Assembly (NCBI RefSeq): GCF_021729155.1
Contig: NZ_JAJQYA010000014.1
Location: forward strand, 1-64,000
Source of the DNA: Membranihabitans marinus
GTDB taxonomy: Bacteria; Bacteroidota; Bacteroidia; Chitinophagales; Saprospiraceae
Length of the DNA stretch: 64,000 nt
Direction: 5' to 3'
The position numbers were made by a program, and so were the translations under genes. Every line of letters starts with the position of its first letter. Within the stretch, counting starts at the first letter, position 1. Under the pieces are notes generated by a model. It was not told where the DNA came from. It ran no database searches and saw nothing but the letters and a program-made list of their open reading frames with translations. Below, piece by piece: positions 36,263-46,992 of the stretch.

Positions 36263-37308
36263 AAATATTAGTCACCGGCGCAGCAGGATTTATTGGCTAC
36301 CATGTAGTATTGCATCTTTTAAAGGCCGGCCATGAGGTGATAGGCTTAGACAATATCAATGACTATTACGATGTAGAGTTAAAATACGATCGACTGAAAC
36401 AATGTGGGATTGAAAGACCTCAAATAATAGAGGGACAATTATTGCCTAGTAACCTATATCCCAATTATCAATTTATCCAAATAGATTTATCTAATGCCCC
36501 AGCGGTTAATGATTTATTTGAGGATACAGGCTTCGATCAAGTCTGTCATCTTGCTGCTCAGGCAGGGGTTCGATACAGCTTGATTAATCCTTCATCCTAT
36601 ATCCAGAGTAATATTGTTGGATTTAACAATATACTGGAGGCGAGTAGACATCATCAGATCCAACATCTGGTCTATGCCAGTAGCTCCAGCGTATACGGCC
36701 TCAATGAAAAGATGCCCTTATCCACTGCCGACGCCGTCAACCATCCGATATCCCTCTACGCAGCGAGTAAGAAAAGCAATGAATTAATGGCCCATACCTA
36801 TAGTCACTTATTCAATCTTCCTACCACTGGACTGCGATTCTTTACCGTTTACGGTCCTTGGGGAAGGCCTGACATGGCATTATTCCTCTTTACCAAGGCC
36901 ATAATTGAGGGCAAACCTATTCAAGTATTCAATCACGGAGCCATGTCTAGAGACTTTACCTATATCGACGACATTGTAGAAGGTATAGTCAGATTAATGG
37001 ATGCACCCGCTCAGCCCAACAAAGACTGGGACGGTCAACACCCAGATCCTGCGACTTCTTCAGCACCTTATCGCATATACAATATTGGCAATAGTCAGCC
37101 AGTACAACTTAGCAAATTTATCGATGCCATAGAAGCAGAAATTGGTCGCAAGGCCATTAAAGAATATACAGATATTCAACCCGGAGATGTAGTATCGACC
37201 TATGCCGACATTCAGCCATTGACGGATCGAATTCAGTATAAACCTCAAACCTCCATTGATCGCGGTGTACACGACTTCGTTCAATGGTATATCCAATACT
37301 ACAACTAA
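36259..37308 (+). CDS. UDP-glucuronate 4-epimerase
   Basis: This SDR epimerase converts UDP-glucuronate to UDP-galacturonate. The N-terminus MKILVTGAAGFIGYHV with DNINDYYDVELKYDRL is the signature of the CapI/LpsL/GAE group. HLAAQAGVRYSL and catalytic Y167xxxK171 in LYAASKKSNE agree. The length of 349 residues is slightly long for the bacterial form. Its substrate would come from the dehydrogenase at 8964. Wzz overlaps it upstream; the polymerase gene may overlap its 3' end. Confidence 0.93.
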   Translation: MKILVTGAAGFIGYHVVLHLLKAGHEVIGLDNINDYYDVELKYDRLKQCGIERPQIIEGQLLPSNLYPNYQFIQIDLSNAPAVNDLFEDTGFDQVCHLAAQAGVRYSLINPSSYIQSNIVGFNNILEASRHHQIQHLVYASSSSVYGLNEKMPLSTADAVNHPISLYAASKKSNELMAHTYSHLFNLPTTGLRFFTVYGPWGRPDMALFLFTKAIIEGKPIQVFNHGAMSRDFTYIDDIVEGIVRLMDAPAQPNKDWDGQHPDPATSSAPYRIYNIGNSQPVQLSKFIDAIEAEIGRKAIKEYTDIQPGDVVSTYADIQPLTDRIQYKPQTSIDRGVHDFVQWYIQYYN

Positions 37309-38549
37309 TAGCCTTGCCTTTTAACATTACAGGGACCAAGATTCAAGTAGCCTGCCTCATCTATATATCATTATGGTGTACGGCTCCGCCCTTGGGCTAT
37401 GCTTTGGTCTTTCGACTCTTGGCCATTATGGCATTAATGCTGTGGTTGATCATTGAAACCCAACAGCAAAGAAATATTATTAAATACCCAACCTACCCCA
37501 GCATAGCGGTCTTCTTTTATCTGGCCTATATATCTATCCTCGAGATCTTTGTCGACGACGGCATCACCATTGTCCAAAATATCCAGATCTACATCCTCTT
37601 ACTTTTTTTAGTCTTTCAACAAGGTCATTTTAAGCGTTCTGTCTATGACCTCGTCCCCATATTGTGGACGATTTTACTGAGCTATCCCCTATGGTCGCTA
37701 CGATCACTTTACGCTCTATGGCAAGATCCCAAAGTCATGCGCACCATTGTCCGGTCCAGTGGAGCGGCCAAGGAATTGGCCCTTTCCGGCGTAGGCGGTT
37801 ACGGCTTTGCCTATAGCATGGTTTTTTTACTTCCTTGTCTTATAATTTTATATTTAAACAGAGAAAAGCTTAAACCACTTAACCATAGTAAATACCTAAT
37901 AGCAAGTATACTACTGAATATTGCAATTAGTTCAATCGTTATCCTGTTATCTGGTTATAGCATCGCTATAATATCAATTTCAACAATAATTACCATTCTA
38001 TTTTTTTTCAATAAAAACAAAATAATAATTAACTCAATTATTATAGTACTAATGACAACGATTGGGATAAGTATTCCCTATTTGATTAATCGATACTATT
38101 TCCAATTACTCGAATTAACATTTGGAACTAATTATTATGCAAAAATACGTGATATTAACGTCAGCTTGCAATCTAGCGAGGTATCTGGCACTTTAGCCGA
38201 TAGAGTTGAACGATATTTAAGAAGTATTGAATATTTTTCACACAACCCTATATTTGGGACACTATCCAAAGCCGATTTAGGTAAACATTCAATGATATTA
38301 GACCATTTTGCTCAATTTGGGGTAGGTGGCGGAATACTATTCCTAACAATAATATTTTGGCAAGTTTTACAGTATTATAGATATGAAAAAAAAGGGAAAT
38401 TATCACTTGCTATAGGAATTGCAATATTGTTAATATTTGGATTAAATAATGCAGTCTTTAATTTTGCTCCTATCCTATTTATTTTATACCCATTAACTAT
38501 AATACTTACACAAGATAATATTCAACATAATGACATTAAAAAAATTTAA
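37284..38549 (+). CDS. wzy: O-antigen polymerase/ligase-like membrane protein (Wzy)
   Basis: This is a predicted periplasm-facing polymerase joining repeat units. It is almost entirely hydrophobic with about 10-12 spans and a loop around residues 290-340 (SGTLADRVERYLRSIEYFSHNPIFG) of the kind seen in Wzy/WaaL proteins. Wzy sequences are poorly conserved, so the call rests on topology, the loop and position. The start is unclear: ATG at 37284 overlaps the epimerase by 25 bp, while TTG at 37314 would leave 5 bp. From about 37850 the gene becomes strikingly AT-rich compared with its neighbours. Confidence 0.75.
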   Translation: MVYPILQLIALPFNITGTKIQVACLIYISLWCTAPPLGYALVFRLLAIMALMLWLIIETQQQRNIIKYPTYPSIAVFFYLAYISILEIFVDDGITIVQNIQIYILLLFLVFQQGHFKRSVYDLVPILWTILLSYPLWSLRSLYALWQDPKVMRTIVRSSGAAKELALSGVGGYGFAYSMVFLLPCLIILYLNREKLKPLNHSKYLIASILLNIAISSIVILLSGYSIAIISISTIITILFFFNKNKIIINSIIIVLMTTIGISIPYLINRYYFQLLELTFGTNYYAKIRDINVSLQSSEVSGTLADRVERYLRSIEYFSHNPIFGTLSKADLGKHSMILDHFAQFGVGGGILFLTIIFWQVLQYYRYEKKGKLSLAIGIAILLIFGLNNAVFNFAPILFILYPLTIILTQDNIQHNDIKKI

Positions 38550-39783
38550 AATCCTTTGGATTGTCAATCAGATCCAACCCGACCTATCCACACACCTCGG
38601 TCTATCTCCATCCGTCTTTGGTGGATGGGTCCATGAAACCATTAACAGCTTGAAACAAGAAGGAGATTTAGAATTAGGAATCGTCTGTCTGGGTGAAAAA
38701 ACTTTGGCAGAATACCGTGTATCAGAAGTTACGTATTTTTTAATTCCTCAAAATCCCAAGGATAAAAGAGATTGTCTCCAAGCCGATGTAGAAGAAGTCC
38801 TCCATCGCTTTCAACCCGATTTAATCCATATCGAGGGTTCAGAGATGGCATTTAAATGGAGATTTTTAAAATATTATAAAGGGTCAAAATTGGTTTCAAT
38901 TCAAGGATTGATCTCTGTAATTAATAAATATGAAATGGGACAAGTTGATACCTTAAATACCAATTATATAAAAGACGTAATATTTACACTATTAAATTTC
39001 ATAAATAAAAATATTATCCTAAAAAGACGAATAAATGCTGAATTAAAAATCATAGCTAATACAAATTATATCTTAGGTCGAACAATCTGGGACAAAAGTC
39101 ATGCCTTTGCCCTCAATCCTCAAGCGCAGTACTTTCACTGCCCGCGAACATTGAGACCGGCCTTCTATGAAGCCGAGAAATGGAAGTTGGAAAAGACTCA
39201 ACCCTATACCTTATTTATGGGCAATGCACAAATAGCTCGAAAAGGGGCCCACTTTGTGATAGAGGCCCTTTCGATTTTAAAGAAAAAATATCCCAACATT
39301 ACACTACATATTGCGGGCGAAAAACCCTACGCCAAAAGTTTTAAAGATTGGAAGAAAATCTGGGGCTATCCCGCCTATTTATTGAGATTGATTAAAAAAT
39401 TAAACCTCGAAGACCATGTAAGCTTTACCGGACTGTTGAACCAGACGGAAATGGCGTCCTACTTGCAGAAGTCCCATGTCTACGTCCTGCCTTCCATTAT
39501 CGAGAACAGTCCCAATACACTAGGCGAAGCCATGATGATAGGCACGCCCTGCGTAGTGAGTTACAATGGCGGAATACAATCTATGGCAGACAACGAAACA
39601 GAAGCCCTTTACTATCGAAGCAACGATGCCGCCATGTTGGCCTATCAAATTCATCGGATATTTAACCAACCGGAATTGGCGAAACAATTATCCCTAGCTG
39701 GACAACAAAAGGCCAACCTCACCCATGATAGAGAAGGGAATAAAGCCCTACTCCTCCATTGTTATCGACAAATTTTAGAATAA
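38530..39783 (+). CDS. Family 4 glycosyltransferase
   Basis: This retaining GT-B enzyme uses a nucleotide-sugar donor. The C-terminal donor-binding half has LFMGNAQIARKGAHFVIEAL, HIAGEKPYAK and VSFTGLLNQTEMASYLQKSHVYVLPS. ENSPNTLGEAM gives the ExxxxxxxE motif. Codons 115-180 are AT-rich, while the C-terminal half returns to the locus average. The length of 417 residues is normal. It overlaps the end of wzy by 20 bp. Confidence 0.88.
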   Translation: MTLKKFKILWIVNQIQPDLSTHLGLSPSVFGGWVHETINSLKQEGDLELGIVCLGEKTLAEYRVSEVTYFLIPQNPKDKRDCLQADVEEVLHRFQPDLIHIEGSEMAFKWRFLKYYKGSKLVSIQGLISVINKYEMGQVDTLNTNYIKDVIFTLLNFINKNIILKRRINAELKIIANTNYILGRTIWDKSHAFALNPQAQYFHCPRTLRPAFYEAEKWKLEKTQPYTLFMGNAQIARKGAHFVIEALSILKKKYPNITLHIAGEKPYAKSFKDWKKIWGYPAYLLRLIKKLNLEDHVSFTGLLNQTEMASYLQKSHVYVLPSIIENSPNTLGEAMMIGTPCVVSYNGGIQSMADNETEALYYRSNDAAMLAYQIHRIFNQPELAKQLSLAGQQKANLTHDREGNKALLLHCYRQILE

Positions 39784-39791
39784 ATTCCAAT

Positions 39792-40730
39792 ATGATATTA
39801 GCCCCCATTATTTTATTTGTATACAATCGTCCCGACCATAGTAGGCAGACGATAGAGGCCTTGGCCAAGAATCACTTAGCCAAAGATAGTATTCTCTATA
39901 TTTTTAGCGATGGGCCAAAATCCATGGCTCAAGAGAATAAAGTAAATGAAGTCCGACAACTCATCAACAAGGTTAAAAATAAAGATCTCTTTAAGGAGGT
40001 AATTATTGTTGAGTCACCGATCAATAAAGGCTTAGCTCAATCTATTAAAGACGGCGTTAGTCAAGTTTTTAATCAATACGACAAAGTCATTGTCCTAGAA
40101 GACGATTTAATAACGGCCGTCGATTTTTTAAGTTTCATTAACCAGTGTTTAATTTATTATCGAGATAAGACCAATATTGGTTCAGTCACCGGATATTCTC
40201 CCATCCCCAACCTCGAAAAACAATTTAGTAAAGACGTTTATATTGCCAATAGAAATTCTTCTCTAGGATGGGGAACTTGGCGTAATCGATGGTCGACTGT
40301 GGATTGGGATTGTCGTCAGTATCAAGCCTTTCGACTCAATTTACCCCAACAATGGGCTTTTGGAAATTACGGCCTCGATCGAGTTAAGCGACTCCATCGG
40401 CAAATCCAGATGAATTCTACTTCATGGTCGATTAAATTTGGTTTTCACCAATTTAACTCAGGACTAATGACCATTTATCCTCGAATTTCCAGACTAAAAC
40501 ACATAGGCTGGGACGGATCGGGCACCCATTCCAATACTTCCGAAGCCCAAACATACGCTCACTTTAACAGTGCTATCTCCTCAGAACCCAGTCCTTTTCA
40601 TTTGGAATTGCCAGAAGAAGATCCTATTATTCGACGTTCCTTCCAAAAAATATACGGCGGAAATTCCATCCAGCAATGGAAGTATCGATTAAGCATCCTA
40701 TGGATACAATTGCTCCAATACTATAAATAA
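39792..40730 (+). CDS. Glycosyltransferase, GT2-like (HlpA/GNT-I-like)
   Basis: This GT-A glycosyltransferase begins IILFVYNRPDHSRQTIEAL. VIVLEDDL (about residue 106) is the probable metal-binding acidic motif, and NSSLGWGTWRNRWSTVDW is typical of the family often named hemolysin HlpA-like in annotations. The start at ATG 39792 is preferred because an earlier in-frame TTG (39759) would overlap the preceding gene by 25 bp and adds residues without similarity. Donor and acceptor are unknown. Confidence 0.78.
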   Translation: MILAPIILFVYNRPDHSRQTIEALAKNHLAKDSILYIFSDGPKSMAQENKVNEVRQLINKVKNKDLFKEVIIVESPINKGLAQSIKDGVSQVFNQYDKVIVLEDDLITAVDFLSFINQCLIYYRDKTNIGSVTGYSPIPNLEKQFSKDVYIANRNSSLGWGTWRNRWSTVDWDCRQYQAFRLNLPQQWAFGNYGLDRVKRLHRQIQMNSTSWSIKFGFHQFNSGLMTIYPRISRLKHIGWDGSGTHSNTSEAQTYAHFNSAISSEPSPFHLELPEEDPIIRRSFQKIYGGNSIQQWKYRLSILWIQLLQYYK

Positions 40731-40731
40731 T

Positions 40732-42309
40732 ATGACTTATATAAAAATCCTCATCCTCGCCATCTGTGTATCTTGTTACACACCACTAACCGTGGTAGAT
40801 GATTCTTATAATAAAGATACAGCCACCCTTTATCAAATGATTCATCAGGCCAAAAACAATAAGGTAATGATCATGCCCAAAGCAGACAGACAGCCCTATC
40901 GCATTAATCAGCGACTTCCCTTACCCTCTAATACCGTCATTGAATTGAGCCCAGCCATCGTTATACAATCCATCGACGACATTGGCGGAATATTTCTATT
41001 CGACGATATCGAAAACACCATAATCAAAGGCAATGGAGCCAAACTTATACAGCGAAGAGACTCCCAGAGATCTATGATCTACCTATTGGGTGGACGCAAA
41101 TGCATCATCCAAGACCTGATATTAGACGGTACGGGCAAGGACGGTATCTATATCGGTACGGGAACTACGACGGGTACGGGACAAGACCACGTAATTCAAG
41201 GCTGTAAGATCTCCAATATGAAGCGTCAAGGCATCTCAGTAGTCGATGCCATTGGTACACAGATTATAGACTGTCATATCGACAATACGCACGGAGCCCC
41301 ACCGGCAGCTGGCATCGACTTAGAAGAAAATGAAAATACCACGGTAGAGAACACCATAATTAAAAACTGTAGATTTACCAACCATACAGAGCAAGCTGGA
41401 ATTGTAATTGCAAAAGCAAACAAGTCCTTAATTTCAAGTTGCAACTTTACTAAAAATAAAATGGGCATTAATATCGACTTGGCCGGGACGGGAACGAGTA
41501 AAGTATCCATTACATCCGTTGACTTAAAAACCAATCAAATCCATGCTCCAAACCATGGATTAAAAGTACACGACCTTGTTATGTTGCGCGCATTGCGTAA
41601 GACGGAAGAGAAAATGGTCAATAACCATCGATATACCTTCAGAGTCTATGAAGTCGTCGACAAAGACCATATTACTCTATCTTATAATTACGGAGCCAAT
41701 CCCGTCACCTTATTGTCGGCTTCCAAAGACTATTATCTTAGAAAATACGAGCTGTCTGAAATCGAGGGTACAACGATCGACAACTGCACCTTTATAGACA
41801 ACGGAGCCAGCATCTATGCAGAACAGGCCAAGAATGTCACCGTAAAAAACTGCAAGATCGAAGGCGGCTACGGCGGTATTAATTTAGTCAATACAGCAAA
41901 TGCCGTCATCCAGCACAATACCTTGCGCAACAATACCGGGGGCCGGGCCATTTTTATAACTGCTGAGAAGGCGTTAATTACCGACAATTACATAGAAAAT
42001 GCCCAAGAAGAAGGAATAGAGATACAAGGAACTGAATGCACCCAAATTTCAAGAAATCTCCTTAAGAATTGTGGTCGAAAAAGTGATATGGCAATAATGT
42101 TAAAATATACTAAGAATAGTATAATTTCAAACAATAATTTAATTGAAGAAAAAAAATTGCGCTATGGATTAGTCCTTATCGAAAGTGTAAATAACCAAAT
42201 CACCGATAATCTAATGCCAACTAATGCTTATAATGAAAATTACGCAGGATCGATAAAAGATAATATTCAGTTGAGATCTAAAAACCAAATTAAAGATCCA
42301 TGTCCATAA
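40732..42309 (+). CDS. Secreted right-handed parallel beta-helix protein
   Basis: A short N-terminal hydrophobic segment (KILILAICVSC) suggests export, possibly as a lipoprotein though the lipobox is poor. The rest is a PbH1-type beta-helix with many Asn-ladder repeats (VIQGCKISNMKRQGISV, IIDCHIDNTHG, TIIKNCRFTNHTEQAGIVI). An insert of about 70 residues (277-345) interrupts the helix. Such proteins act as polysaccharide lyases, hydrolases or epimerases; no catalytic set was recognised. Its place amid glycosyltransferases suggests trimming or modifying the polymer. It overlaps the next gene by 10 bp. Confidence 0.75.
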   Translation: MTYIKILILAICVSCYTPLTVVDDSYNKDTATLYQMIHQAKNNKVMIMPKADRQPYRINQRLPLPSNTVIELSPAIVIQSIDDIGGIFLFDDIENTIIKGNGAKLIQRRDSQRSMIYLLGGRKCIIQDLILDGTGKDGIYIGTGTTTGTGQDHVIQGCKISNMKRQGISVVDAIGTQIIDCHIDNTHGAPPAAGIDLEENENTTVENTIIKNCRFTNHTEQAGIVIAKANKSLISSCNFTKNKMGINIDLAGTGTSKVSITSVDLKTNQIHAPNHGLKVHDLVMLRALRKTEEKMVNNHRYTFRVYEVVDKDHITLSYNYGANPVTLLSASKDYYLRKYELSEIEGTTIDNCTFIDNGASIYAEQAKNVTVKNCKIEGGYGGINLVNTANAVIQHNTLRNNTGGRAIFITAEKALITDNYIENAQEEGIEIQGTECTQISRNLLKNCGRKSDMAIMLKYTKNSIISNNNLIEEKKLRYGLVLIESVNNQITDNLMPTNAYNENYAGSIKDNIQLRSKNQIKDPCP

Positions 42310-43472
42310 AATCGACTAAAACCGTACTATTTCATTATTCCATCTTTAATACTGGGGGTGCCGAACGATCGACAGCCAAATTGATGAAGGCTCTTTGTGA
42401 TCGAGGTTGGCAGGTCACCTTATTGCTCAATGCTGGCGGGGGAGATTTTGAATCTTTTATTGACCCAAGGGTCAATATAATACATCTCAAGCCCAAGCCC
42501 TATGGCAATAAATTTAAATCGGCCAAAACCCTTATAGAAAAAATAAAATACACTTTTGATGCCTTTCTATATCTATACAGTAAAATCATTGAAAAATTCC
42601 GACTCAGACAATTGCGCCATATCCACTTTCAAGCGGCCATAGTATCTCTACAGGGACTATCCCCCAAGATAGTTACGCAACATATTAAGTGTAATGTCAG
42701 AATTCATATGATTAGAAATGACATTAGTAAGATTCACAATCCAGAAAAGATAGCGCAGTCTATCGGTCAATACCATGATGAGATAGACTACTATGTCTGT
42801 GTGGCTCAGGAAAGTAAGGCAGCCTTAATTCGGCAATTCCCTATGCTGGAAGAAAAAGCGCTGGTCATTCACAATTTATTGAATTCTGACAAGATGTTGG
42901 CAGCCATAAAAAATCAAGCCAATCCCTATTTATCCTACGGAAATCTTACCAAAATAGTCTCCGTAGGGCGTTTAAGTGATTCCGCGAAAGGACTCATCAG
43001 AATGGCTGAGGTTCATGCAGCATTATTAGAGAAAGGATATAACCATCTTTGGTTTCTCGTAGGAGAAGGCAAAGACCGAGCACTAATTACCGAAAAAATA
43101 AAATCTCTCGGTATTGAGAAAAGTTTTATCCTCCTCGGTCCCCAATCCAATCCCTATCCCTTTTACTACTATGCCGACATTTCCGCCACCTTGTCTCAGT
43201 ACGAAGGATTATGTGGGGCGGTAAACGAGGCCAAGGTTATGGGCAGACCGGTGATCGCCACCGAATTTTCTGGCATTCACGAACAAATCACCGATGGAGT
43301 CAACGGCTTAATTGTTGAAAATAATAAAGAAGCCATTATAGAGGGGCTTAGAAAACTCCTTATAGATCAAACATTGATCAAACAATTGACAAATGATATC
43401 TTACCAGCAATCATCAAAGACGATAACTTAAAAATAAATCGTCTCGAACAAATAATTGAAAATCATGAATAA
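42300..43472 (+). CDS. Family 4 glycosyltransferase
   Basis: This is a GT-B glycosyltransferase with the N-terminal acceptor domain motif NTGGAERSTAKLMKAL, common in GT4 enzymes. The C-terminal half contains IVSVGRLSDSAKGLIRMAEVHAAL, FLVGEGKDRALI and YEGLCGAVNEAKVMGRPVIATE with the two Glu of the donor site. At 390 residues it is complete. It is translationally coupled to the beta-helix gene upstream and the next GT4 gene downstream. Confidence 0.88.
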   Translation: MSIKSTKTVLFHYSIFNTGGAERSTAKLMKALCDRGWQVTLLLNAGGGDFESFIDPRVNIIHLKPKPYGNKFKSAKTLIEKIKYTFDAFLYLYSKIIEKFRLRQLRHIHFQAAIVSLQGLSPKIVTQHIKCNVRIHMIRNDISKIHNPEKIAQSIGQYHDEIDYYVCVAQESKAALIRQFPMLEEKALVIHNLLNSDKMLAAIKNQANPYLSYGNLTKIVSVGRLSDSAKGLIRMAEVHAALLEKGYNHLWFLVGEGKDRALITEKIKSLGIEKSFILLGPQSNPYPFYYYADISATLSQYEGLCGAVNEAKVMGRPVIATEFSGIHEQITDGVNGLIVENNKEAIIEGLRKLLIDQTLIKQLTNDILPAIIKDDNLKINRLEQIIENHE

Positions 43473-44607
43473 AGATCAAATTATTTATGTAGGAGGTTTT
43501 AGACTACCAGATCAAAATGCTTCCGCTATTCGAGTTAGAGATATTGCTCATTTATTTTCACGACTCAATTATACCATTCATATAGGGGGACTAATAGTCG
43601 ATAAAATTAAGATCGATAACAATTTAAAATATTGGGACTATTCACTGATTAATGGAGATAAAATAAAAAGAGACCGTGAAATCACTCCAATCATTGCCAA
43701 AGTCGAGGAAATCGGGAAAGAAAATCTTAAAGCCATTATTGCCTACAACTACGCCCCGCTAGCGTTTTATAATCTATATCAATACTGTAAAAAAGAAGAC
43801 ATCGTGTTAATCCCTGATATTACAGAATGGTATTTAATCGATGGGAAAGTAAGCTTACAGAAAATATTGCGGATGTGGTTGACGAATTGGCGAATTAAAA
43901 GGATTTCCCCTAAATGTAAGAATGCTATAGTGGCTGTCGATGCCATGAGAAAAAATTTTTCAAATCACAATATTATAGCATTACCACAGGTATCTAGCAT
44001 TAAAAGTGGTAAAAGGAATAATGTCAATAAAAAGAATAATGTAATTAAATTTACCTATGCCGGCTACCCTGGTAGAAAATTTAGCAAGGAAAATATAAAC
44101 TTTGTCATTAAAGCCTTTGAAAAATTACACGATAGATATCAAAATTATGAATTTACCATCATTGGAATCGATAAGGAAACCGCTTTACAAAATGATGCAT
44201 CCTTAAAGTCTGCTATAGAGAAATGCAAGAATTCCATTCGCTTTTTAGGTAGACTTCCCCACAATGAAACCATAAAATTCATTAGTCAAGGAGATTTTTC
44301 AATATTTATTCGACCGGACAATCGAGTGAGTCGATATGGGTTTCCTACCAAGGTAAAAGAAGCATTTGAAATGGGGGTTCCCATATTCACCAACAATACC
44401 GGTGATTTGTCAAAATACATTAAGAATGGGGAAAACGGAATATTAATTCAGGATAATAAGATAACTACCATATCTCGTTCCTTAGAAAAAGTATTCCAAT
44501 ATACCTCGGAGGATATCAATCGCCTAAAAACCAATTGTGCGAAGAAAAACCCCTTTTATGAGGATGAATTTATAGAAGAGTCTGTACAATTCTTTAATAA
44601 ATTTTAA
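43465..44607 (+). CDS. Glycosyltransferase (GT4-like)
   Basis: This GT-B-type protein has a C-terminal part (FTYAGYPGRKFSKENINFVI, IRFLGRLPHNETIKFISQGDF, FPTKVKEAFEMGVPIFTNNTG) that resembles the GT4 at 48620, so the two are probably paralogues. The ATG at 43465 is preferred over the TTG at 43456. The canonical ExxxxxxxE is reduced to KxxEAFEMG, as in its paralogue. AT-rich throughout, unlike the SLBB and Rml genes. A TTG-started MBOAT gene follows after 28 bp. Confidence 0.78.
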   Translation: MNKDQIIYVGGFRLPDQNASAIRVRDIAHLFSRLNYTIHIGGLIVDKIKIDNNLKYWDYSLINGDKIKRDREITPIIAKVEEIGKENLKAIIAYNYAPLAFYNLYQYCKKEDIVLIPDITEWYLIDGKVSLQKILRMWLTNWRIKRISPKCKNAIVAVDAMRKNFSNHNIIALPQVSSIKSGKRNNVNKKNNVIKFTYAGYPGRKFSKENINFVIKAFEKLHDRYQNYEFTIIGIDKETALQNDASLKSAIEKCKNSIRFLGRLPHNETIKFISQGDFSIFIRPDNRVSRYGFPTKVKEAFEMGVPIFTNNTGDLSKYIKNGENGILIQDNKITTISRSLEKVFQYTSEDINRLKTNCAKKNPFYEDEFIEESVQFFNKF

Positions 44608-44635
44608 AAAGTCCAAACTATAAAGATTTTAAAAA

Positions 44636-46084
44636 TTGCTATTTAACTCATTTGATTTTCTATTCTTTTTACCAACAGTTTTTATACTGTATTGGTTTGT
44701 TTGCAATCGCAATTTAAAGTATCAAAATCTCCTGCTATTAATATCCAGTTATATATTCTATGGATATTGGGATTGGAGATTCTTAGGTTTGATATTGTTG
44801 AGTACCATAGTTGACTATTTTGTTGGACTAAAAATATTTAACAATGCAAAAAAAAATACTGCCAAAAAATGGCTCATCTTGTCAATATTTTTTAATCTTG
44901 GTCTCCTTGGTTTCTTTAAATATTTCAATTTTTTTATTGACTCATGGGTTGATTTAATGACAGGTATGGGGTTTCCTATTACCTATACATGGACTCTCAA
45001 TATTATTCTTCCTGTTGGGATTTCGTTTTACACCTTTCAGACCATGTCTTATTCTCTTGACATTTACAACAAGAAACTCAAGCCCACTAAAGACTTTTTT
45101 GGCTTTGCCGCTTTTGTATCATTTTTTCCACAATTGGTAGCCGGTCCCATAGAACGTGCATCAAACCTTCTTCCTCAAATTCTACATAAACGGACATTCA
45201 ACTACGACCAAGCCATCATTGGAATGCGATTAATTCTATGGGGTTTATTTAAAAAAATAGTTGTCGCAGATTCTCTAGCCCCCATAGTGAATGATATTTT
45301 TGCCCATTATGACCAATACAATGGTGGTATATTACTCTTAGGTGCTATTTGCTTTGGATTTCAAATTTATGGTGATTTTTCAGGATATTCTGATATTGCG
45401 ATAGGTGTGGCAAAACTTTTTGGAATCCATTTAATGACAAACTTTAACTTTCCTTATTTTTCAAGAAATATTGGAGAATTTTGGAGACGTTGGCACATTA
45501 GCTTATCTACATGGTTTCGAGATTATCTTTATATTCCTCTTGGAGGATCAAAAGTGAGTATACCTATCGCCCTACGTAACGTCTTTATTATTTTCTTAGT
45601 CAGTGGGTTTTGGCATGGTGCCAATTGGACTTTTATTGCATGGGGGTTTTACCACGCCGCTTTATTTATACCGTCCTTTTTAAATAAAAAGAACCGAAAG
45701 TATATAACCACTAACACAGATCATTTTTTCCCAGATTATAAAGAATTAATTAACATTATTACGACTTTTCTTTTAGTAACTATAGGATGGGTGTTTTTTA
45801 GAGCTGATAATATCTCCATAGCTATCGATATTATTAAAAAAATTATTTTAAACTTTGATTTTTCAATATATCACCATCCTGAAAATCGAAGAATGATTGA
45901 TTATATTTTTGCTGTGTCAATCATGTTAACTGTAGAATATATCTTACATAAAAAACACAAAATCATAACGTATTTCAATAAATACCAATATCTACGATAT
46001 AGCCTATACGCTAGTCTAGTTTTTGCTATATTTATTGCAAGTAGTGAACATAAAGATGTCTCATTTATATATTTTCAATTTTAA
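44636..46084 (+). CDS. MBOAT O-acyltransferase 1 (AlgI-like)
   Basis: This polytopic membrane acyltransferase is thought to pass acyl groups across the membrane for O-acetylation of the polymer. AlgI-type motifs: [88 protein letters not shown] and the catalytic-His segment [11 protein letters not shown] (about residue 320). The start is TTG at 44636, placing the conserved MLFNSFDF at the N-terminus. Its first 340 or so residues are nearly the same as MBOAT 2 (51373), after which they diverge. It is paired with the SGNH gene 2 bp downstream. Confidence 0.92.
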   Translation: MLFNSFDFLFFLPTVFILYWFVCNRNLKYQNLLLLISSYIFYGYWDWRFLGLILLSTIVDYFVGLKIFNNAKKNTAKKWLILSIFFNLGLLGFFKYFNFFIDSWVDLMTGMGFPITYTWTLNIILPVGISFYTFQTMSYSLDIYNKKLKPTKDFFGFAAFVSFFPQLVAGPIERASNLLPQILHKRTFNYDQAIIGMRLILWGLFKKIVVADSLAPIVNDIFAHYDQYNGGILLLGAICFGFQIYGDFSGYSDIAIGVAKLFGIHLMTNFNFPYFSRNIGEFWRRWHISLSTWFRDYLYIPLGGSKVSIPIALRNVFIIFLVSGFWHGANWTFIAWGFYHAALFIPSFLNKKNRKYITTNTDHFFPDYKELINIITTFLLVTIGWVFFRADNISIAIDIIKKIILNFDFSIYHHPENRRMIDYIFAVSIMLTVEYILHKKHKIITYFNKYQYLRYSLYASLVFAIFIASSEHKDVSFIYFQF

Positions 46085-46086
46085 AA

Positions 46087-46992
46087 ATGAAATATTTTAT
46101 ATTAAAAACATTAGGTTTTACTATATTTCTATTATTATTTTTAGAAATTATCATTAGAATATTACATTTTTACAATGATGTTCCCTTAAGAATGATAGAT
46201 GACTATGGTAATGAAAAATGGGTACCTTTTCAAGAAGGCTATTTCTATACTGGCACAAAAAAAGAAACAGTATCAAAATATAGAATAAATAATTTTGGGT
46301 TTAATTCAACTTTAAATTACTCTTTTAATCACAGTGATACCACAAAAATTGGATTATTTGGGGATTCTTATATAGAAGGGTTTAATCAAGATGTAGATCA
46401 ATCCATTGGAATTAAAATCATGAATAAAATTCCAATTATTTGCTATGAATTTGGTTTTTCTGGATATGATTTTGCAAGTATTATTCATTTAATAGAAACA
46501 AATGAATCAAAATTTAAAGTTTTAGATAGAATATATATATACCTAAACAATTCTGATTTCAATAGGTCTACTTATACGATAAGCAATCATCAGAAAGAAA
46601 GAACAAATACACTAATATCAACAATTTATAGAAATTTCAAATTCCTTATGTTTTTAAATCATAATGGCTATATAAAAACAATAAAAGAAAAATTTAGATT
46701 TCATTCAAAGAACATAGACAAACCTAATTATAAAATACATAATATCAATCAATTAATTAATAATAGCCATATAGATTGGTCAAAGGTCATTTTTATTATT
46801 GATTCAAGTGAAATAGATTCATTAATAATTCAAAAATTAAATTCCTTAGCCAAAGTCTTAGACATTACTAATATATTTTCAAAATCCAAATACAAAACAA
46901 ATTTTGGATATGATAAACATTGGAACAACCACGGGCGAAGTTTAATATCAGATTTTATTATTAGAAATGAGAACAATTACATTCAATATTAA
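46087..46992 (+). CDS. SGNH-like protein 1 (AlgX/AlgJ-like partner of MBOAT 1)
   Basis: Membrane-anchored by one N-terminal span (about 7-27), the protein has a GDS motif at 92-94 (GLFGDSYIEGF) and Asp276-x-His278 in YDKHWNNHG. These make the Ser-His-Asp set of SGNH/AlgX-type acetyltransferases. It would take the acyl group from the MBOAT and place it on the polymer. The length of 301 residues is fitting. It is one of the most AT-rich genes of the window, suggesting separate origin. It shows no recognisable sequence similarity to the SGNH proteins at 52779 or 59118 beyond the motif residues. Confidence 0.75.
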   Translation: MKYFILKTLGFTIFLLLFLEIIIRILHFYNDVPLRMIDDYGNEKWVPFQEGYFYTGTKKETVSKYRINNFGFNSTLNYSFNHSDTTKIGLFGDSYIEGFNQDVDQSIGIKIMNKIPIICYEFGFSGYDFASIIHLIETNESKFKVLDRIYIYLNNSDFNRSTYTISNHQKERTNTLISTIYRNFKFLMFLNHNGYIKTIKEKFRFHSKNIDKPNYKIHNINQLINNSHIDWSKVIFIIDSSEIDSLIIQKLNSLAKVLDITNIFSKSKYKTNFGYDKHWNNHGRSLISDFIIRNENNYIQY